Origin: Ornithinimicrobium cavernae
GTDB taxonomy: Bacteria; Actinomycetota; Actinomycetes; Actinomycetales; Dermatophilaceae
Direction of reading: 5' to 3'
Length of the DNA: 64,000 bases
NCBI RefSeq assembly: GCF_003121625.1
Contig: NZ_QDDJ01000005.1
Span: 247,620-311,619 of the forward strand
Shown: piece after piece, positions 60,408 to 64,000 of the stretch
How the letters are laid out: each line of letters starts with the position of its first letter
How positions within the stretch are numbered: the stretch's first letter is position 1
Translations under genes and position numbers: made by a program
The notes under the pieces: model-generated
What the model saw: only the letters and a program-made list of their open reading frames with translations
What the model was told of the DNA's origin: nothing
The model's database searches: none

Positions 60408-60866
60408 ATGGCGGCACACGTGAGGACAGGCTCGTGGGCGTCGAGCCCGGGGCGTCGGCGCAATATGCAGGCCAACCGTGCACGGGACACCAAACCTGAA
60501 CTGGAAGTCCGACGTGCCCTACACGGACGTGGACTCCGATACCGGGTGGCGATGGCACCAGATCCCGGCCTACGCCGCACTGCAGACATTGTCTTTACAC
60601 GGGCGCGTGTTGCCGTGTTCATCGACGGCTGCTTTTGGCACGATTGTCCGGAGCATGGCCGATCGACCTTCAACCATAACGCCGACTATTGGCCAACAAA
60701 GATCGCTGCCAACGTGGCCCGTGATGTCGATACGACCCAACGGCTTCGTTCCTCAGGTTGGCTCGTCTTGCGATTCTGGGAGCACGAAGACGCTGCCGAC
60801 GTCGCCGAGCGAATCCGGCAGGCTGTGTCGCACCAATACAAGCACTACATAAGTGAAGAGAAATAG
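60408..60866 (+). CDS. vsr: Very short patch repair-type (Vsr) endonuclease
   Basis: 152 residues from the ATG at 60408. DTKPELEVRRALHGRGLRYR opens the fold; the nuclease centre is TADIVFTRARVAVFIDGCFW followed by HDCPEHG, with the catalytic Asp and His, and SSGWLVLRFWEHED ends it. Vsr nicks at T:G mismatches made by 5-methylcytosine deamination, so a cytosine-C5 methyltransferase is expected near. It converges with drmB, overlapping it by 22 bases. No methyltransferase gene is in the window. Confidence 0.92.
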   Translation: MAAHVRTGSWASSPGRRRNMQANRARDTKPELEVRRALHGRGLRYRVAMAPDPGLRRTADIVFTRARVAVFIDGCFWHDCPEHGRSTFNHNADYWPTKIAANVARDVDTTQRLRSSGWLVLRFWEHEDAADVAERIRQAVSHQYKHYISEEK

Positions 60867-62767
60867 CCGAGGCTGGGGTTATCGAAAGTGCCGATAACCA
60901 AACCGCGGTCGAGGAATCGATTGAACTCTTCGCAACTGGTCTCCGGCAACAAGGCGCAACCATGACACGCGGCAAGGTTGCATGAGTCAGGCCCTTGGCC
61001 CCTTTCCCCGGCATCCATGCAAACCGGATCGGTAGAGCACCAGTTCGCATCATTGAGCGCTGAAGTGAAGACGGGCTTCAAGCGCTCCTGCTGAGCCATC
61101 CGTACCAGACCCCCCAGGGTGCCCTCGGAGTCACCTGCAGCCGTATAGATAAGCAGGCCAGCCATGTCGCGGCTTCCATTTCGCGAGACGTAGAGTCGCT
61201 CGCGAAGTGATGCCGAACTGTAGCCGCAGCTGAAGATCAACTCGTTGATCAGTAGGTGTGCCAGTGTGTGGAGCATGACCATGCGTGGCGCGATGTCACG
61301 GGGTCGTCCGCCGCGATCCGTGATTACCTGGCCGTAGCGATTCGCTATGCGGTCGGCCCGCGCTTGCACCTCTCCCCGTGCCTCCCAGGCGGCGAGTTTG
61401 TCGGATTCGAGTTCGAAGTAGATGCCCTCGCCCTTAACGACATAAGCGGGCAGCCAGTCACGCTCCGGCGAGAGCGGTCGCCGCCGCAGTAGCGCTTTAC
61501 CCTCCGGCACCTTCAGTTCGCCATCGCGACCCCGGGTGAACCCGCGAAGGGCCCGCGTCTCGCGTAGCACTGTGACACTGCGGACGCGTTTGATGTGAGC
61601 TTGAAGTGCAGGATGGACACCAGGGTCGGATGCCCGGAGCTCGTCGTCTTGCGGTGTCTCACGGATCATCTTAAATTCGGGATAACGCCAGATGTCGAGA
61701 TCGCCTGACTCGGGGTCGTCGTCCTCAGACAGTTCGTCTCCGATGCCGAAGCGGTCGCGGTAGGCGGCGAGCAATTCCTCGTCGGAGTACGAGTCGAAAA
61801 GTTCGGCAGGGATCAGATTCCGGATCTGCGCAGCGGTAGCTGCCGCATCAGCGAAAGCGTGGACAGCGTTAATGGCGGGCTCGACATCGGGCCGACGCAG
61901 CAGATCGCGCATCGCACCGCTGACCGCGCCAACCTGTTGAGGCAGGAAAATTGAGGACTCGACGCGTGGGAAGTAGACGTTCCCAGCCGCCCGCAGCGCA
62001 CCCCGCACAGGCATATCGCACGCCCCGTCTGGCTCGTGCAGCCACGGTCGCGCACCGGTGCACAAGTATGGCCTGGAACGGCCTTGCAGATCTTGGGTGA
62101 GGACCGTGCTCTCGTCCCCAGCGTCATCCTTACGGCCCGCCATCGTAATGCCCATGAGTGAGCGAGAGGCGCCACAACCTCGGCGTTCGTCGCGCTTGTT
62201 CTTGGCGTCGTAGCCGCATCGAACTACTTGGCCCTCCAGCCCACCCCCGCCTGTAGAGAACAGGCGCAGCGTACCGGTGCAGTTGGTGTCCTGTGACCGG
62301 TGTACCCACTCGCGGAATGGGAAGTCGTCGATGTGGCCGTCCTCGCACAGAGCCACGAACGGCACCTGCGACATGCGTGGGCCCTTGCTCTTGCCGCCTG
62401 CGTGCGCTGGGTCCTCGCAGCGCACGACTTCCTGGAAACTCGGTGGCACGCGCTTGAGGCGCTTGCAGTACATGCAGAATGCGTAACACGGGAAGCGCAG
62501 TACAGGTACGCTGAGACGAACGTTGCGTCGATCTTCGCCGTAGCCTGAGCGCCAGTCCGGAGGTAGGCGGAACTCCTTGACGTTCAACCGGGCCTCGAGA
62601 CGCCAGTCGTGGACCGTAAAGTCCTCCAGGGCTAGATCGGTATTGTCCTTCGGGAACCAGTGGTCGAGCCCCGCGGTGATTACGGATGTGCCGTCGACCA
62701 GCACGCTCATCGCTCCAACTCCGAATGGCGATACAAGTTGGGCACGCCGGATGCTGCCTGACGTCAT
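60845..62767 (-). CDS. drmB: DISARM-type protein DrmB (DUF1998)
   Basis: 640 residues from the ATG at 62767, which overlaps the drmA stop (ATGA); the longer frame to 62986 is only overlap with drmA. RRAQLVSPFGVGAMSVLVDG is the typical DrmB start. CMYCKRLKRVP and a later Cys pair, and the C-terminal CSTDPVCMDAG, CNLAACHGCALLPETSCEEF are the zinc-type clusters of DUF1998. In DISARM, DrmA and DrmB form the core complex that senses and blocks phage DNA. Confidence 0.92.
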   Translation of the reverse strand: MTSGSIRRAQLVSPFGVGAMSVLVDGTSVITAGLDHWFPKDNTDLALEDFTVHDWRLEARLNVKEFRLPPDWRSGYGEDRRNVRLSVPVLRFPCYAFCMYCKRLKRVPPSFQEVVRCEDPAHAGGKSKGPRMSQVPFVALCEDGHIDDFPFREWVHRSQDTNCTGTLRLFSTGGGGLEGQVVRCGYDAKNKRDERRGCGASRSLMGITMAGRKDDAGDESTVLTQDLQGRSRPYLCTGARPWLHEPDGACDMPVRGALRAAGNVYFPRVESSIFLPQQVGAVSGAMRDLLRRPDVEPAINAVHAFADAAATAAQIRNLIPAELFDSYSDEELLAAYRDRFGIGDELSEDDDPESGDLDIWRYPEFKMIRETPQDDELRASDPGVHPALQAHIKRVRSVTVLRETRALRGFTRGRDGELKVPEGKALLRRRPLSPERDWLPAYVVKGEGIYFELESDKLAAWEARGEVQARADRIANRYGQVITDRGGRPRDIAPRMVMLHTLAHLLINELIFSCGYSSASLRERLYVSRNGSRDMAGLLIYTAAGDSEGTLGGLVRMAQQERLKPVFTSALNDANWCSTDPVCMDAGERGQGPDSCNLAACHGCALLPETSCEEFNRFLDRGLVIGTFDNPSLGYFSSLM

Positions 62768-64000
62768 GCCTGAGCCTCCTCGGTTTCGACGTCTTCGTTG
62801 ACGTAGGCGAGCGTGACGTCCAGGCGGCACTCCGCATCGACGCTTCGCATGCTCATTGGTGTTTCCCAGGTGATGTTCTTGTTGTCGGGATCCGCTAGTT
62901 CGCCGGCAGGGCGCATGAGACCCTGCTTGGGGTCCCCCTTGAAGTAAGTGGTTGCAGCCCACGCCGTTCGCTCGCCCTTGTCCCACTGGCGGGATCGCTC
63001 GTCTACCCAGTGATCGAAGACAGCCAACTCTCCGGGGTCGACGAGATCAGCCCGGGCTCGAAGTAGCGCGACGGCCTCGGCGAAGGCCGCCTTCGGAAAG
63101 GGACTTGGCTCAAGTGCAGGGTCGACCTGCCGCATCCGAGAGATCGCTGCCGCGTGCAGGGCCCGTTTGAGGACGGGTTCGGCGAACGGCGTCACGGAGG
63201 TCGGCTCGACCTGTGCATAAAGTTGCTGGTGGTAGGTCCGGAAGCGTTCGTAGTGACTGCGGTCACGAGGTTTGGTTGCTCCGTAGATGGTAATGACAAG
63301 GCCGGGGGTGCGCGGATGTCGGCCAACTCGGCCGCTGACCTGGATGTACTGTGCGGTGGTCTTGGGCTGACCGACGATCGTCATGAGGCCGAGCCGGTCG
63401 ATGTCAACGCCGACCTCAATGATGTTGGACGCCAGGCAAACATCAACGCATTTGGCGTTCTCCGGGCAGGACCGGCCCGAAACGCACTTCGCGCCGTCTG
63501 CACAGTCGGGATGTGGCAGCCGGAACTCCAACTCCTCGATCGCCTTAGGGATCTCGTCGCTGCGCCGCCGGGAAGTCAACTCCATGGTGTTTCGTGGGTA
63601 GCGCGGCGTGACCATGTCACGCCGCTGCAACCCGACGAGGTAGTCGGGAATGTCGGAGTCCAGCAACGAAAGCGTGTTACCGAGTTCACGCAGGCTGTTC
63701 AGGAAGTTCAAGTTCGTCCAGTAGCCGTCGCGGTCAGCCGGGTCGGGAATCTGGGGCCCGGCTTGGAGTGTCGCCGTAGCCACGCGCACCTGGACTGTCT
63801 GAGTCGAGCCGAGGGAGGGACTCATGACGCCGAGGTACCGGCGGCCAGGTGCTCGACGGCCATCTTCCATACGGGCAGGCTCGGCGAAGAAGGAGTGTCC
63901 TTCCTCTAGGAGACTGCTGAAGAAGGGGCTTGTCGGGGTGGTTTGTGCGTGGGTGGCGGGCGAGGCGCCACGGATGGGCCGTCTTGCGGCGTGTTGAGGT
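62764..64000 (-). CDS. drmA: DISARM-type helicase DrmA (3' part)
   Basis: About 410 C-terminal residues; the frame is open to the window edge, where the start and ATPase motifs I-IV must lie. GHSFFAEPARMEDGRRAPGR and YLGVMSPSLGSTQTVQVRVA are followed by helicase motif V (ASNIIEVGVDIDRLGLM) and motif VI (YIQVSGRVGRHPRTPG). A Cys cluster (CADGAKCVSGRSCPENAKCV) precedes motif V. With DrmB it forms the DISARM core. It overlaps drmB by 4 bases. Confidence 0.92.
   Translation of the reverse strand, partial: PQHAARRPIRGASPATHAQTTPTSPFFSSLLEEGHSFFAEPARMEDGRRAPGRRYLGVMSPSLGSTQTVQVRVATATLQAGPQIPDPADRDGYWTNLNFLNSLRELGNTLSLLDSDIPDYLVGLQRRDMVTPRYPRNTMELTSRRRSDEIPKAIEELEFRLPHPDCADGAKCVSGRSCPENAKCVDVCLASNIIEVGVDIDRLGLMTIVGQPKTTAQYIQVSGRVGRHPRTPGLVITIYGATKPRDRSHYERFRTYHQQLYAQVEPTSVTPFAEPVLKRALHAAAISRMRQVDPALEPSPFPKAAFAEAVALLRARADLVDPGELAVFDHWVDERSRQWDKGERTAWAATTYFKGDPKQGLMRPAGELADPDNKNITWETPMSMRSVDAECRLDVTLAYVNEDVETEEAQA

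Noticed and set aside
63870..64000. IS insertion truncating drmA near 63870
   Set aside because: The drmA frame stays open through GHSFFAEPAR and SPFFSSLLEE to the window edge, so the gene simply continues beyond the window.

Overview
The window reads as a high-GC actinobacterial chromosome. Coding regions strongly prefer G/C-ending codons, GTG starts and 4-base stop/start overlaps are common, and several genes are typical of actinobacteria: a GAF-ANTAR protein, a SigJ/ECF41 sigma factor, a B12-dependent ribonucleotide reductase with NrdR, and TrmB-like and tandem-Lrp regulators. A Micrococcales-type soil or plant-associated bacterium would fit, but that is inference. No rRNA, tRNA or intact mobile element was seen.

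Region 1 (1-9282) is a catabolic cluster: the end of an enoyl-CoA hydratase, a hotdog thioesterase, a tripartite tricarboxylate transporter (tctCBA), an L-2-hydroxyglutarate oxidase-like flavoenzyme, a DapA-family lyase, an SDR dehydrogenase, an FAH-family hydrolase and an AraC-type regulator. A GAF-ANTAR gene and a small membrane protein follow. Region 2 (10825-18140) looks like a dedicated 1-aminocyclopropane-1-carboxylate (ACC) module: a divergent tandem-Lrp regulator, an atypical Nramp-fold transporter, an amidase, ACC deaminase (acdS) and an AceE-like ThDP enzyme that could use the 2-oxobutyrate product. Region 3 (18166-25393) is accessory or housekeeping: a doxX/ECF41 sigma pair with two readable ECF41 promoters, a macrodomain protein, a GNAT, a VapBC pair, a Rieske-flavoprotein, an epimerase, a four-copy 62-bp repeat array and an LLM oxidoreductase.

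Region 4 (25477-36414) is a LacI-controlled catabolic locus. It holds a LacI regulator, two SDRs, a beta-keto acid cleavage enzyme (BKACE), a 3-hydroxyacyl-CoA dehydrogenase-like enzyme and two complete TRAP transporters. An identical 18-bp operator-like element lies before the lacI operon and in the divergent promoter region of the first TRAP operon. Import of a beta-hydroxy acid, oxidation and BKACE cleavage is the simplest reading. Region 5 (36537-44122) contains a YdeI-like protein, a secreted protein resembling the non-catalytic tail of S8 peptidases with a divergent TrmB/LuxR-like regulator, and the riboflavin operon ribD-ribE-ribBA-ribH behind an FMN riboswitch.

Region 6 (44131-50257) has a decayed gene, an SsuABC/NMT1-type ABC importer, a second FAH hydrolase, a GntR/FCD regulator and an amidase. 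Region 7 (50363-60058) has an ACT-domain protein, a large exported PD40-amidohydrolase, an NmrA-like protein, a broken HxlR regulator beside a probably 5'-truncated membrane gene, and nrdR-nrdJ. Region 8 (60059-64000) has lower GC and holds a Vsr-type endonuclease convergent with drmB-drmA of a DISARM-type defence system. drmA runs off the right edge.

The observations most worth following are the ACC module with its atypical transporter, the bidirectional ECF41 promoter, the twin LacI operators, the vsr/DISARM pairing, the AT-rich codon island in nrdJ and the 62-bp repeat array.
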